Assembly (NCBI RefSeq): GCF_030412785.1
Contig: NZ_CP125296.1
Coordinates: 1,984,001 to 2,048,000 of the forward strand
From: Paraburkholderia sabiae
GTDB taxonomy: Bacteria > Pseudomonadota > Gammaproteobacteria > Burkholderiales > Burkholderiaceae
DNA length: 64,000 bases
Direction of reading: 5' to 3'
Below, piece after piece: positions 1-7,838 of the stretch; the first letter of the stretch is position 1, and every line of letters starts with the position of its first letter. Below the pieces are notes generated by a model. It had not been told where the DNA came from, made no database searches, and saw nothing but the letters and a program-made list of their open reading frames with translations. The translations under genes were made by a program, and so were the position numbers.

Positions 1-1
1 C

Positions 2-1000
2 GCGCAGGACATGCTGCAACGCGCGCAGAACAGCGGCGATCGCGTTTCGCTCGACGAAGCCCACGTCGCGATGACCAACACGCTCTTCTGGCTCGGCGAC
101 AGCGAGGAAGCGCTGGCGTGTCTCGCGCGCGGCAATCTGCTCGGCGTGGGGCGTCACGACATGCGCACGGGCTCGCAGGGCATCGACCTCGCCAGCCTCG
201 CGCTGACGTTCGAAGGACTCGCCGCGTATCAGATCGGCGCATTCGCGCAGGCGCGCCGCGCGATGGAAATGCTGATCGCGCGCGCCTCCGAGCCGGGACC
301 GCACGCGTTCGCGCACGCGGTCAACCTGCAAGGCGCGTCGTGGCTCGCGTGTCTCTTCGACGACGCCGAGCGCCTCGGCCGCCTCGCGAGCGAACTCGAA
401 TCGGTGTCCATCGCGAATGGCTTCGCGTTCTATCGCGGCGTCGGGCAGATCCTGCGCGCGTGCGATCTCAGCAAGCGCGGCCATTCCGACGAAGCCGAAA
501 CGATCATGCTCGACGGCTTCGACAATCATGTCGTCTGCAACGGCGGTGCGCTGTTCTACTCGTTCATGGCGTGGCAGCACGGCGAACTGCTGCTGCGCGC
601 CGGCCGCGCGCATACCTGTGACGAGATGCTCGCCAAGGCCGTCGATGAAACGCTGGCGCGCCAGGAGCGCGTCTATCTCGGCGAGCTGCTGGTCACGCGA
701 GCGCGCGCGCAATGGGCGATCGGCGATCTGACCTCGGCAGAACAGGGGCTTCGCGCCGCGCTGTCGACGGCCCTCGCGTTCGGCTCGGTGCCGGCGCGCG
801 TGGACGCGGCGCGCTATCTCGCTACTTTGCTTCAATCGACGGACCGCCGCGCCGAAGCGATCGACACGCTCGAACGCGGACTGCGCGCGCTGCCGCCGGA
901 CCCGACAACCCGGATCGCCAGCGCAGTCGCGTTGCTCGCGGAGCTCCGGCAAGAGGTTTCGCTCGACAACGACAACGAAGGAATCGCACATGGCCTATGA
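2..1000 (+). CDS. C-terminal part of a TPR-rich regulator (partial)
   Basis: The reading frame is open from the window edge, so this is the 3' end of a longer gene. The visible ~330 residues are all alpha-helical, with Ala/Leu-rich repeats spaced like tetratricopeptide repeats (for example ARRAMEMLIARA, GELLLRAGRA, AEQGLRAALSTAL). Proteins of this kind usually carry an N-terminal winged-helix or LuxR DNA-binding domain and an ATPase, with TPRs as the sensor. That part lies outside the window, so the regulatory role is inferred. Its stop overlaps the DUF917 start by 11 bases, so the two genes are probably translated together. Confidence 0.6.
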   Translation, partial: AQDMLQRAQNSGDRVSLDEAHVAMTNTLFWLGDSEEALACLARGNLLGVGRHDMRTGSQGIDLASLALTFEGLAAYQIGAFAQARRAMEMLIARASEPGPHAFAHAVNLQGASWLACLFDDAERLGRLASELESVSIANGFAFYRGVGQILRACDLSKRGHSDEAETIMLDGFDNHVVCNGGALFYSFMAWQHGELLLRAGRAHTCDEMLAKAVDETLARQERVYLGELLVTRARAQWAIGDLTSAEQGLRAALSTALAFGSVPARVDAARYLATLLQSTDRRAEAIDTLERGLRALPPDPTTRIASAVALLAELRQEVSLDNDNEGIAHGL

Positions 1001-2207
1001 GATACGACGGGAAGATCTGGAACCGCTGCTGCTCGGCGCAGCGTTTTTTGGCAGCGGAGGCGGCGGCACGATCGAATCCGCGCGGCATCTGGCTGCGCAT
1101 TTCGTCGCCGGCGACTATTACCCGACGGACTCGGTGAAAGTCGTCTCCGTCGATGAAGCCACGGAAGGCGCAGCCGTGATGGTCGCGTATCTCGGCGCGC
1201 CGGAAGCGATCAACACGGCCACGTATCCGCTCGGACCGGTGACGGCCGCGCAGAACGTTCAGGCTCGGCTCGCGTCGCAGTCCACGAAGCTCGCCTATGT
1301 GATGCCGCCTGAAAGCGGCGCGCTGGGCTTCACGGTCGCGGCACTCGTCGCGGCGAAGCTCGGCCTCGCCGTGATCGACGCGGACGGCGCGGGACGTGCC
1401 GTGCCTTCGCTGCCGATGCTCACGTTCGCCGCCGCCGAAATCGATCCGCGCCCGGCGTTTCTCGTGAGTCAGGGCGGTCTGAGCGTCGAACTCGATGTGA
1501 CGCCGCGCCAGGGCAGCAACGGCGGATCGACGCATCAGCGCGACGTATCTGCGATCGTCGAACAGATGATGCGGCCCGTCGTCGCCGATCCTGAGTTCGG
1601 CCAGTTCGGCGGCCTCGCGATGTGGGTCATGACGCCCGCCGACATCGGCCGTGCAACGCCGATCCGCGGCACGCTGACGCGCGCGCTGGAACTCGGACGC
1701 GCGGTGCAGGCCGGCCAGATCGGCAGCGTCGAACAGATGACGCGCTATCTGAAGGAGCGCTGCGGCCTTGCCGTGCGCGCGATTTCGGAACCGGGCGAAC
1801 TCGTGTCGGCGGAAGTCGATACGGCGGGCGGCTTCGATGTCGGCAAGATCCGCGTGCAGTCCGGCTCGCACACGTACACGGTGATCTACCAGAACGAATC
1901 GCTGCTCGTCTGGGACAGCAAGCGCGCGCATCCCGTCGTGCTGGCGCCGGACAGCGTCGCGTATTACGTCGGCGGCGAAGGCCAGTCGATCTTCTCCAAC
2001 GGCGACCTCGTGCAGGACGACGGCAAGCTGAATCCGGCCATCGGCAAGCGCCCCGTCACGCTGATCGCGTGGCGCGCCGAAGCGGAAATCAGCAAGCCGG
2101 GACTGAATCTCGACAGCTTCGTGCGGGCGCTGAACGCGCTCGGCTATCTCGGACCGTACGTGCCGCTCGACAAGCTCGCATCCATTCATCAAGGAGACGC
2201 CTCTTGA
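990..2207 (+). CDS. DUF917 family protein (thiohydantoin/hydantoin-related)
   Basis: This 405-residue protein has the DUF917 architecture: the N-terminal glycine-rich stretch FFGSGGGGTIESA near residue 20, and a nucleotide/metal-binding core with DADGAGRAVPSLPM near residue 130. The family includes S-methyl-thiohydantoin desulfurases and is often found next to hydantoinases and hydantoin racemases, as here. The ATG at 990 lies inside the end of the upstream TPR gene, and the stop overlaps the next gene by four bases (TTGA), which implies translational coupling. The substrate cannot be read from the sequence; a cyclic amide such as a hydantoin is the likeliest class. Confidence 0.75.
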   Translation: MAYEIRREDLEPLLLGAAFFGSGGGGTIESARHLAAHFVAGDYYPTDSVKVVSVDEATEGAAVMVAYLGAPEAINTATYPLGPVTAAQNVQARLASQSTKLAYVMPPESGALGFTVAALVAAKLGLAVIDADGAGRAVPSLPMLTFAAAEIDPRPAFLVSQGGLSVELDVTPRQGSNGGSTHQRDVSAIVEQMMRPVVADPEFGQFGGLAMWVMTPADIGRATPIRGTLTRALELGRAVQAGQIGSVEQMTRYLKERCGLAVRAISEPGELVSAEVDTAGGFDVGKIRVQSGSHTYTVIYQNESLLVWDSKRAHPVVLAPDSVAYYVGGEGQSIFSNGDLVQDDGKLNPAIGKRPVTLIAWRAEAEISKPGLNLDSFVRALNALGYLGPYVPLDKLASIHQGDAS

Positions 2208-2929
2208 ACGCGCCGCTTCGCATCTGCGTGCTCGTGCCCGTCGCGACATCGCAATACAACGACCGCATCATGAAGGCGATTGCGCCCGTCCTGCCGCCCG
2301 ACGTGCAGGTCGAGATCCGCAACATCACGCGCGGGCATCCCGATATCGAGAACCGTACGAACTGGCTGCAAAACGGCATGCCCGTGGTCGAACTGGCGCA
2401 GTCGATCGCTAACGACGGTTTCGACGGCATCTGGCTGACCGACTTCGACATGTGCGGCGTCGAAGCGGCGCGCGAGGTGATCGACATCCCGATCATCGGC
2501 GGCTTTCCGGCGTCGGCGTTCGCGGCGCTGATGCTCAGCCAGCGCTTTTCGATCGTCACGATCCTGCAAAGCACGCTCGCGATGCAACGCGGCCATCCGC
2601 AGACCTACGGCATCCAGGACACGTTCGCGTCGATTCGCGCGATCGATTGCCCCGTCGCGCAGCTCGACAACATCGACGTGGTCGTCGTGCGTACGTTCGA
2701 GGCCGCGCTGACGGCGATCAAGGAAGACGGCGCGCAGGCGATCCTGCTCGGCTGCACGGGTTTCGTCGATGTCGCGAGTCGCGTCTCCACGCTGCTCGGC
2801 GAGGCGCTCGGCAGCTACGTGCCCGTGATCGATCCGAACCAGGCCGGCTTCAGTTTTCTTGTTTCGCTGGTGCGCATGCGCGTGCGGCCCAGCCGGTTGA
2901 CGTACAGCAAGGTCAGTCTGCAATCGTAG
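2204..2929 (+). CDS. Asp/Glu/hydantoin racemase family protein
   Basis: The start is TTG at 2204, chosen because AAGGAG lies at 2191-2196 and because it overlaps the DUF917 stop in the coupled form TTGA. The 241-residue product has the racemase fold, with two catalytic-type cysteines: TDFDMCGVEAA near residue 85 and LLGCTGFVD near residue 185. Cofactor-independent racemases of this family interconvert L and D forms of hydantoins or Asp/Glu. With DUF917 it forms a two-gene cassette, probably for catabolism of a hydantoin-like compound. A strong hairpin terminator follows at once, so the operon ends here. Confidence 0.85.
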   Translation: MNAPLRICVLVPVATSQYNDRIMKAIAPVLPPDVQVEIRNITRGHPDIENRTNWLQNGMPVVELAQSIANDGFDGIWLTDFDMCGVEAAREVIDIPIIGGFPASAFAALMLSQRFSIVTILQSTLAMQRGHPQTYGIQDTFASIRAIDCPVAQLDNIDVVVVRTFEAALTAIKEDGAQAILLGCTGFVDVASRVSTLLGEALGSYVPVIDPNQAGFSFLVSLVRMRVRPSRLTYSKVSLQS

Positions 2930-2934
2930 ACAAC

Positions 2935-2956
2935 GCGCTGCTTCGGCAGCGCTTTT
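2935..2956 (+). terminator. Rho-independent terminator of the DUF917-racemase operon
   Basis: The stem GCGCTGC pairs with GCAGCGC around a UUCG tetraloop and is followed directly by TTTT. It starts six bases after the racemase stop codon. Confidence 0.85.
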
Positions 2957-3537
2957 CTCCGGCGCGGCGCCCTCCGCCGCGCCCGGCTTCGCTTTTTCTC
3001 CCCGCCAACACTTCTCCGTGCCGTCCAGCGCGCGCGGTGCCATGCGCTTTCCTTTTTCGCTCTCGCAGTGGACGGATCGGGCGAATCATCACCACGAAAA
3101 GCATCAATTGGCCGTAATCGTCCATCGCCTCAAAGTGCACTGGTCGAAATCGTCCACTTCGTCAATGTCCAGGTCGGGGTTTTCCCGTTGCGCAAGGCCC
3201 TTGCTCAATGGCACGGCGATTGCTCAAGAGTTGGACTGATCTTCACGCTCCTGTTGCCTGTCGATCGCCAGTTGAGAGAGGGCCGTGGTGCTGTTGTAGA
3301 GCTTGTAGCCGTAGACGTCGGTGTCAACAACGTGGCGATCGATTGCTTCCACAGAGAAGTGCGTCGCTTTACCCGAAACGGCGGAGCTCGTCTGGCGAAG
3401 TGTCAGGCGACCCGCCTCGTGGCCCGGCCGCCGCCGCCGAATCTCCGAGGGCAGGCAGCGGCGGCCCGGTAAGCGAAGAGTCTGGCCGCATCGCTCGATA
3501 AGCGTCCGGCAGGGCTCCCGCAAAGAACAAATTTCGC
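2957..3537. other. Gene-poor stretch with no recognisable gene
   Basis: About 580 bases between the terminator and the short AraC gene. All frames give short low-complexity, Arg-rich translations without family motifs. The AraC gene downstream lacks its N-terminal sensor domain, so this DNA may be the decayed remains of that part, but I could not recognise any of it. Confidence 0.4.
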
Positions 3538-4053
3538 ATGGACCATTGCGCTACTACATTTGACATCCGTTGCCGTTCGCAAGACGGAATCGGCCCGGCC
3601 TGGCCGGTTGCGTACGCAAGCGTGTATGTCACGACGCCCGGCCCGGTCAGCTATCCGGATGACGACAGTGCTGCCACCGAGCCGCGCGCCGTCATGGTCG
3701 ATCAGGTGCGGCGCTACGTTCAGGCGCATCTGTGCGACGACGAACTGTCGCCCGAAAGCGTACTGACCGCGCTGCAGCTTCCGCGCTCGACGCTGTACCG
3801 GCTGTTTCAGCACGAAGGCGGACTGGGCGCTTACATCCGTCATCTCAGGCTGCGTCACGCAGCGGACGATCTCGTCCGCTATCCGCACACGCTGGTGCTG
3901 GATATTGCTTTCGGACTCGGCTTCAAGAGCGCGTCGGTGTTCACGCGCGCGTTCCGGCGTGCTTATGGGATGGCGCCGCAGGAATACCGCGCGCTGGGCG
4001 GCAAGGGAAGCGACGTCATGTCGATTCCCGCGCTGGCGCCGCTACCCGCTTGA
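3538..4053 (+). CDS. Short AraC-family DNA-binding protein, probably truncated
   Basis: The 171 residues contain a good C-terminal AraC double helix-turn-helix: LTALQLPRSTLYRLFQHEGG and then IAFGLGFKSASVFTRAFRRAYGMAPQEYR. Only about 65 unrelated residues precede it. Usual family members of the AraC-binding-like type are about 300-330 residues with an N-terminal ligand domain, which is missing here. The frame is closed upstream by a stop ending at 3501, so the truncation is real in this sequence. It may be a stand-alone HTH protein or a degraded gene. No obvious ribosome-binding site precedes ATG 3538. Confidence 0.6.
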   Translation: MDHCATTFDIRCRSQDGIGPAWPVAYASVYVTTPGPVSYPDDDSAATEPRAVMVDQVRRYVQAHLCDDELSPESVLTALQLPRSTLYRLFQHEGGLGAYIRHLRLRHAADDLVRYPHTLVLDIAFGLGFKSASVFTRAFRRAYGMAPQEYRALGGKGSDVMSIPALAPLPA

Positions 4054-4071
4054 GCAGCGCTTAACCCGCAC

Positions 4072-4530
4072 TTAATCGCGCGCTGCCGGTTCCGCCTCGG
4101 CATCCGCCGATTTAGGCGAACCCAGCACGTCGGCGCAGACCTTCAGCAGATCGCGCCAGCTGACGATCCCCACTGGACGAAACGCTCCATCGACGATCGG
4201 GATGCACGAGATCGGATGGTTCAGGAACAACTGGATCGCGTCCGTCACGTCGGCGTCCGGGCGCAGCGTGACCGGCTTGCGGCTCATGATCTGATGCACG
4301 CGCCGGCTCAACGTGCCGATATCGCGCTGCGTCTCCACCACACTGTCGATGAACGGGCTGAGCGCGCGCAACAGATCGCGGTCCGACACGACGCCCTGCA
4401 ACGTCCGGTCTTCGACGACCAGCAGGTGATGAAACCCCGACTGCTCGAAAATATCCTTGACGGTTTCGAGTGGGTCGTCGAAGCCGACCGTCACGACGCG
4501 CTTCGTCATCAGATCTTCTACTTTCATCAT
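4072..4530 (-). CDS. Tandem CBS-domain protein
   Basis: A 152-residue protein made of two CBS motifs. The first begins VEDLMTKRVVTVGFDDPLETV and ends VVSDRDLLRAL. The second begins IMSRKPVTLRPDADVTDAI and ends GIVSWRDLLKV. Free-standing CBS pairs bind adenosine ligands (AMP, ATP, SAM) and act as energy or redox sensors for partner proteins. No partner is fused here, and the neighbours (truncated AraC, thioesterase) do not identify one. The gene is convergent with the AraC gene, with 18 bases between the stops. Confidence 0.85.
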   Translation of the reverse strand: MMKVEDLMTKRVVTVGFDDPLETVKDIFEQSGFHHLLVVEDRTLQGVVSDRDLLRALSPFIDSVVETQRDIGTLSRRVHQIMSRKPVTLRPDADVTDAIQLFLNHPISCIPIVDGAFRPVGIVSWRDLLKVCADVLGSPKSADAEAEPAARD

Positions 4531-4731
4531 TGAACTCTCTGTTTCTCCTGTGAGGCCCCGCGCAGAGCGGAACCGCCCGCCGCCGTTTCAACGTGTGATT
4601 CGTGTGCTAATGATTCAACACGTTTAACGGCATCCAGAATGGAAACTCAAACCGAGGGGCCAGAATTGGGGCGTTCCTTCATGCAGAAGGAATGCGTGGC
4701 CGCCGCATGCGGCCATCCCAAGGAGCAATGC

Positions 4732-5229
4732 ATGTTGACTCGCGAAGCAATCCCTCAGGTTCTGTCACGTACGTCCTCGCTGCTGTCGACGGAGATGATC
4801 GAAGGATCGCCACAGAAGACCTTTCACCACGTCATCGACATTTACCTCAAGGACTCCAATGCCTTCATGAACACCTATTTCGCCCGCTATTTCGAATGGC
4901 AGGGCATCTGCCGGGAACGCTGGTTCCATGAGTGCATTCACAACAATCTGCTGGCCGCAGGGGGCACCTTTGTCACGAAACGCGCGCATCAGGAATACGT
5001 GCAGGAGACGTTTCCGTTCCAGCGCGTCGACTGCTACCTGAACACGTTCCAGGTCCGGCAATGTTCGGCGTATCTGCTGTTCCGCTTCTGCGTCGACGGG
5101 CGTCCCGTGTCGCACGGCTATCAGCAGATCCTGTTTGCCGGAACGGACAAGCGGATCCGGCGTTTTCCGGAAGGGATCATCGAGCGGGTCAAGGAATATG
5201 AAGTGATCCTGCCGCCCGTCACGAACTAA
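4732..5229 (+). CDS. Hotdog-fold acyl-CoA thioesterase-like protein
   Basis: The start at ATG 4732 is preferred because AAGGAG ends six bases before it; the frame is open further upstream (ATG 4639 and 4681). The 165-residue product has a single hotdog domain. YLKDSNAFMNTYFARYFEWQG followed by CRERWF resembles the start of enediyne-type and 4HBT thioesterases, where the Asn/Tyr-rich segment is followed by a WQGxCRE sequence. This suggests hydrolysis of an acyl-CoA or acyl-carrier thioester, but no polyketide genes are nearby. It converges with the histidine kinase; the two stop codons share bases 5227-5228. Confidence 0.6.
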   Translation: MLTREAIPQVLSRTSSLLSTEMIEGSPQKTFHHVIDIYLKDSNAFMNTYFARYFEWQGICRERWFHECIHNNLLAAGGTFVTKRAHQEYVQETFPFQRVDCYLNTFQVRQCSAYLLFRFCVDGRPVSHGYQQILFAGTDKRIRRFPEGIIERVKEYEVILPPVTN

Positions 5230-6683
5230 TTGATCTCACGCTGCCCGGCGCGCGAGCGTCGGGCCTTAACGGGCGGATCGTGCGCTGCGCGGTCCGCCAT
5301 CGAACCAGGCTCCGGCAGCCGCAGCGTGAAGGTGGTCAGCACGCCCGGCGTCGACGCGCACGAGATCGTCCCGCCGAACGCGTCGCACACGCGCCGGCAG
5401 AACTCGAGCCCCATGCCGCCGCCCTGGCCGGGCGGTTTGGTCGAATAGAACGGATCGAAGATGTGCGGCAGGATGTCGGGCGCGATGCCCGGACCCGTAT
5501 CGTTGAAATGGATCACGCAGAAGCCGCCGTCGCGTCCCGCGCTGATCGTGATGTTGCCCAGGCCGCTCGCCTCGATCGCGTACAGCGCGTTCTTCAGCAG
5601 GTTGAACAGCACGAAGACGAACAGCGAATCCGTGCCAGAGAAACGCAGTTGCGGATCGATCGGAATGACAGAGACACGACCGCGCTCACCCGGCTGAAAC
5701 GGATAGCGATCCAACGCCGAATCGACGCAATGGCGGATCGATTGCGGACCGAAGCTGCGTCGATCGAGCCGGTCCAGCGTGAACGACGCGAGCGACATCT
5801 CGACGACCGTGCTCGTGCTGTCGATCTGACGGCGAATCGCGCGCGTCAGAGTAGGCAGGCGCTCCGACTGCCCCGGATACAGACCGTTGACGAGCAGTTG
5901 ATGCCGCACGGCGAGCTGATAGCCGCGTAGCAACTCCGGCAGCGCGTTGCCGAGTTCGTCGGCATGCATGCCGATCACTTCGAGCGGCATCGCGACTTCC
6001 TGTGCGACCGTCGCGGCGAGAAAGTACTGGCGCATCAAGCCGTGCCGCACGATGGTGACGGCGAGAATGCCCAGACTGATCGCGATGAAGATCACGCCGG
6101 GCGGATAGAACACGTAACCGTAGTTGACGGCGTAATCGCCTGCCGCGACGGAATACAGACACAGGCTGACGAGACAGAGACCCAGCAGGCGGCGTCGATG
6201 ACGCGCGCGCGCCTGACGCCGCGACACGATCAGCAGCCATCCGCTGCGGCCCGCGAGCATCACCGTCTGCAGCACATGCACGGGATGCAGTCGCCCGGCC
6301 TTCGGATAGTCGCCGAAAAAATGGCTGCCGAAGCCGGCCACGACTTCATCGCTCGTCACCAGCAGCACGGCAAGGATCACGCACAGCGCATACGACGCCA
6401 TCAGCAGCGGCCGCTCGTCGCGCCGCTCCGTGAGTTCGATGACGAAGTGATAGAAGGTGGTCGGCAGGAACAGGATGAAGAAGTAGCCCGCCTTGACGAG
6501 CACTCCCGCCGCTTCCGGACTCGTCGACTGGAACAGGAACGCCCACGTGCCCTGCCACGCAAACGTTGTCATGCACATGAGCGCAAAGGGCGCCGATAAA
6601 CGCGTCACGCCCTCCGTCAGCAGGACGTACACACCGAAGCCCAGGAACAGCGCGGATACGAACGCTGGCAAGGTCGAATACAT
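5226..6683 (-). CDS. 7TM histidine kinase-like protein lacking the phosphoacceptor His
   Basis: The 485-residue protein starts with about seven hydrophobic helices (residues 1-215), typical of the histidine kinase N-terminal 7TM region seen in LuxN/CqsS-like sensors. The ATPase half is well kept: N box NLLKNALYAI, G1 DTGPGI, F box FDPFYSTKPP, and G2 GGGMGLEFC. The dimerisation segment reads TVAQEVAMPLEVI where active kinases have AHExRxPL, so the phosphoacceptor His is Gln228 and the following Arg and Asn are also changed. It may be a pseudokinase, a partner in a heterodimer, or a phosphatase-only protein. No response regulator lies beside it. Confidence 0.8.
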   Translation of the reverse strand: MYSTLPAFVSALFLGFGVYVLLTEGVTRLSAPFALMCMTTFAWQGTWAFLFQSTSPEAAGVLVKAGYFFILFLPTTFYHFVIELTERRDERPLLMASYALCVILAVLLVTSDEVVAGFGSHFFGDYPKAGRLHPVHVLQTVMLAGRSGWLLIVSRRQARARHRRRLLGLCLVSLCLYSVAAGDYAVNYGYVFYPPGVIFIAISLGILAVTIVRHGLMRQYFLAATVAQEVAMPLEVIGMHADELGNALPELLRGYQLAVRHQLLVNGLYPGQSERLPTLTRAIRRQIDSTSTVVEMSLASFTLDRLDRRSFGPQSIRHCVDSALDRYPFQPGERGRVSVIPIDPQLRFSGTDSLFVFVLFNLLKNALYAIEASGLGNITISAGRDGGFCVIHFNDTGPGIAPDILPHIFDPFYSTKPPGQGGGMGLEFCRRVCDAFGGTISCASTPGVLTTFTLRLPEPGSMADRAAHDPPVKARRSRAGQREIN

Positions 6684-7031
6684 GATGCCTTATAGGTGTT
6701 TCGCCGCTGATTGTCCCTCGGCAGGCTGAAGCTGACGGATGAGCGGCAGGAAATCCGGCAGCGGGCAAACAGCCTGTCGCGCCGGGAAAATCAAGCGACT
6801 CACGTTCGTCATCAGCACAGCGGCGTTGTTGTTCTTCGGTCGCACTGGCATCGTGTTCGTGCCAGGCTGTCGGGCGTGTTTCGGCTCTTGCTGCCCGTAG
6901 CGAATACCCCCGCGGTGCCAAGATTCTAGCGCAACAAATCCACCTGCTCCGCGCTCGAAACGCACTGCACGCGTCCCGATGCGTCCGCAAAGCCGGCAAT
7001 GAATTTGCCCGCGAAGCTGTAGACGTCGGCC
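6684..7031. other. Intergenic region, nothing recognised
   Basis: About 350 bases between the 5' end of the histidine kinase-like gene and the 3' end of the FCD regulator. It should hold the kinase promoter. I see no repeat, clear hairpin or gene in it. Confidence 0.4.
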
Positions 7032-7736
7032 TTACTTGCTCAGCTTGCGGTAGAGATCGTTGGCGCGCGACAGATGCGCGTGCATCGCTTCCGCGGCGGC
7101 GTCGCCATCGCGCTTCGCAATGGCATCGACGATGCGCTGATGCTCCGCGAGCGTCAGCTCTTCCGCGCCGGGCGCGCGAACCAGCGGACGATAGTACTCG
7201 CCTGCCCAACGGAACAGCGACTCGACGATCGAAGGAAAGATGGGATTGCCGCTGATCTTGGCGATCTCGCGATGAAACGCCATGTCGCGCTCGATGAACT
7301 CTTCGAGGTTGACCATCGACGCGCGATGCTGCGCGACGCTCAGTTGCAGCCGCGCGACGTCTTCTTCGGTAGCGCGTTCGGCGGCCATGCGCGCCGTGCC
7401 CGTTTCGAGAAAGAGGCGCGCGTGCTTCAGATGTTCGAGCATCTCGGGATCGGTGCGCAGCAGATGCATCGCGCCGCTTGCGATCTGGCCGATCAGCCGG
7501 TCGGCCGTCGGCACGACGACGCGCGCGCGCTCGCCGTGTACGATCTCGACGATGCCCGAGCGTTCGAGCGTCTGTAGCGCTTCGCGCACGGCAGGCCGCC
7601 CGACGCCGTAGATTTCCATCAGTTCGCGTTCAGATGGCAGCTGCGCGCCGGGCGCGATTTCGCCCGAGCGGATACGCTCCATCAAACGGTCCACGACTTC
7701 CTGGTACAGCTTCCGACGCGGGATGATCTCGCCCAT
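7032..7736 (-). CDS. FCD-type GntR regulator of the apiose cluster
   Basis: The start at 7736 (MGEIIPRRKLYQEVV) was chosen over an in-frame ATG at 7778 because the operator-like repeat at 7759-7777 would otherwise be coding. The 234 residues hold a winged helix (LPSERELMEIYGVGRPAVREAL, residues 36-57) and an all-helical FCD ligand domain with the metal-binding pattern DMAFHREIAK, AEHQRIV and AMHAHLSRA. FCD regulators of this size usually repress sugar-acid genes. It is the last gene in the direction of the apionate operon, cut off from it only by hipBA, and the site in its promoter resembles one before that operon. Confidence 0.85.
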   Translation of the reverse strand: MGEIIPRRKLYQEVVDRLMERIRSGEIAPGAQLPSERELMEIYGVGRPAVREALQTLERSGIVEIVHGERARVVVPTADRLIGQIASGAMHLLRTDPEMLEHLKHARLFLETGTARMAAERATEEDVARLQLSVAQHRASMVNLEEFIERDMAFHREIAKISGNPIFPSIVESLFRWAGEYYRPLVRAPGAEELTLAEHQRIVDAIAKRDGDAAAEAMHAHLSRANDLYRKLSK

Positions 7737-7758
7737 TACATGTATGCGACAAGCTTTC

Positions 7759-7777
7759 TGGTGTAATGACAATACCA
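7759..7777. promoter_or_regulatory. Candidate operator of the FCD regulator (autoregulatory)
   Basis: TGGTGTAATGACAATACCA has TGGT/ACCA ends and lies 23 bases before the regulator ATG. It matches 15 of 19 positions of a site before the MFS-apnO operon (14559-14577). GntR/FCD proteins typically bind TGGT-ACCA-type palindromes. Confidence 0.55.
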
Positions 7778-7838
7778 TACACCGGTTGATGCTTGCGTGG
7801 AACCGTCGGGTGCTTCTGAGGCTTTGCAGCCGAACGCG

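Noticed and set aside
822..2249. A 475-codon minus-strand open frame opposite the DUF917 gene
   Set aside because: Shadow frame with an Arg/His-rich composition and no homology pattern.
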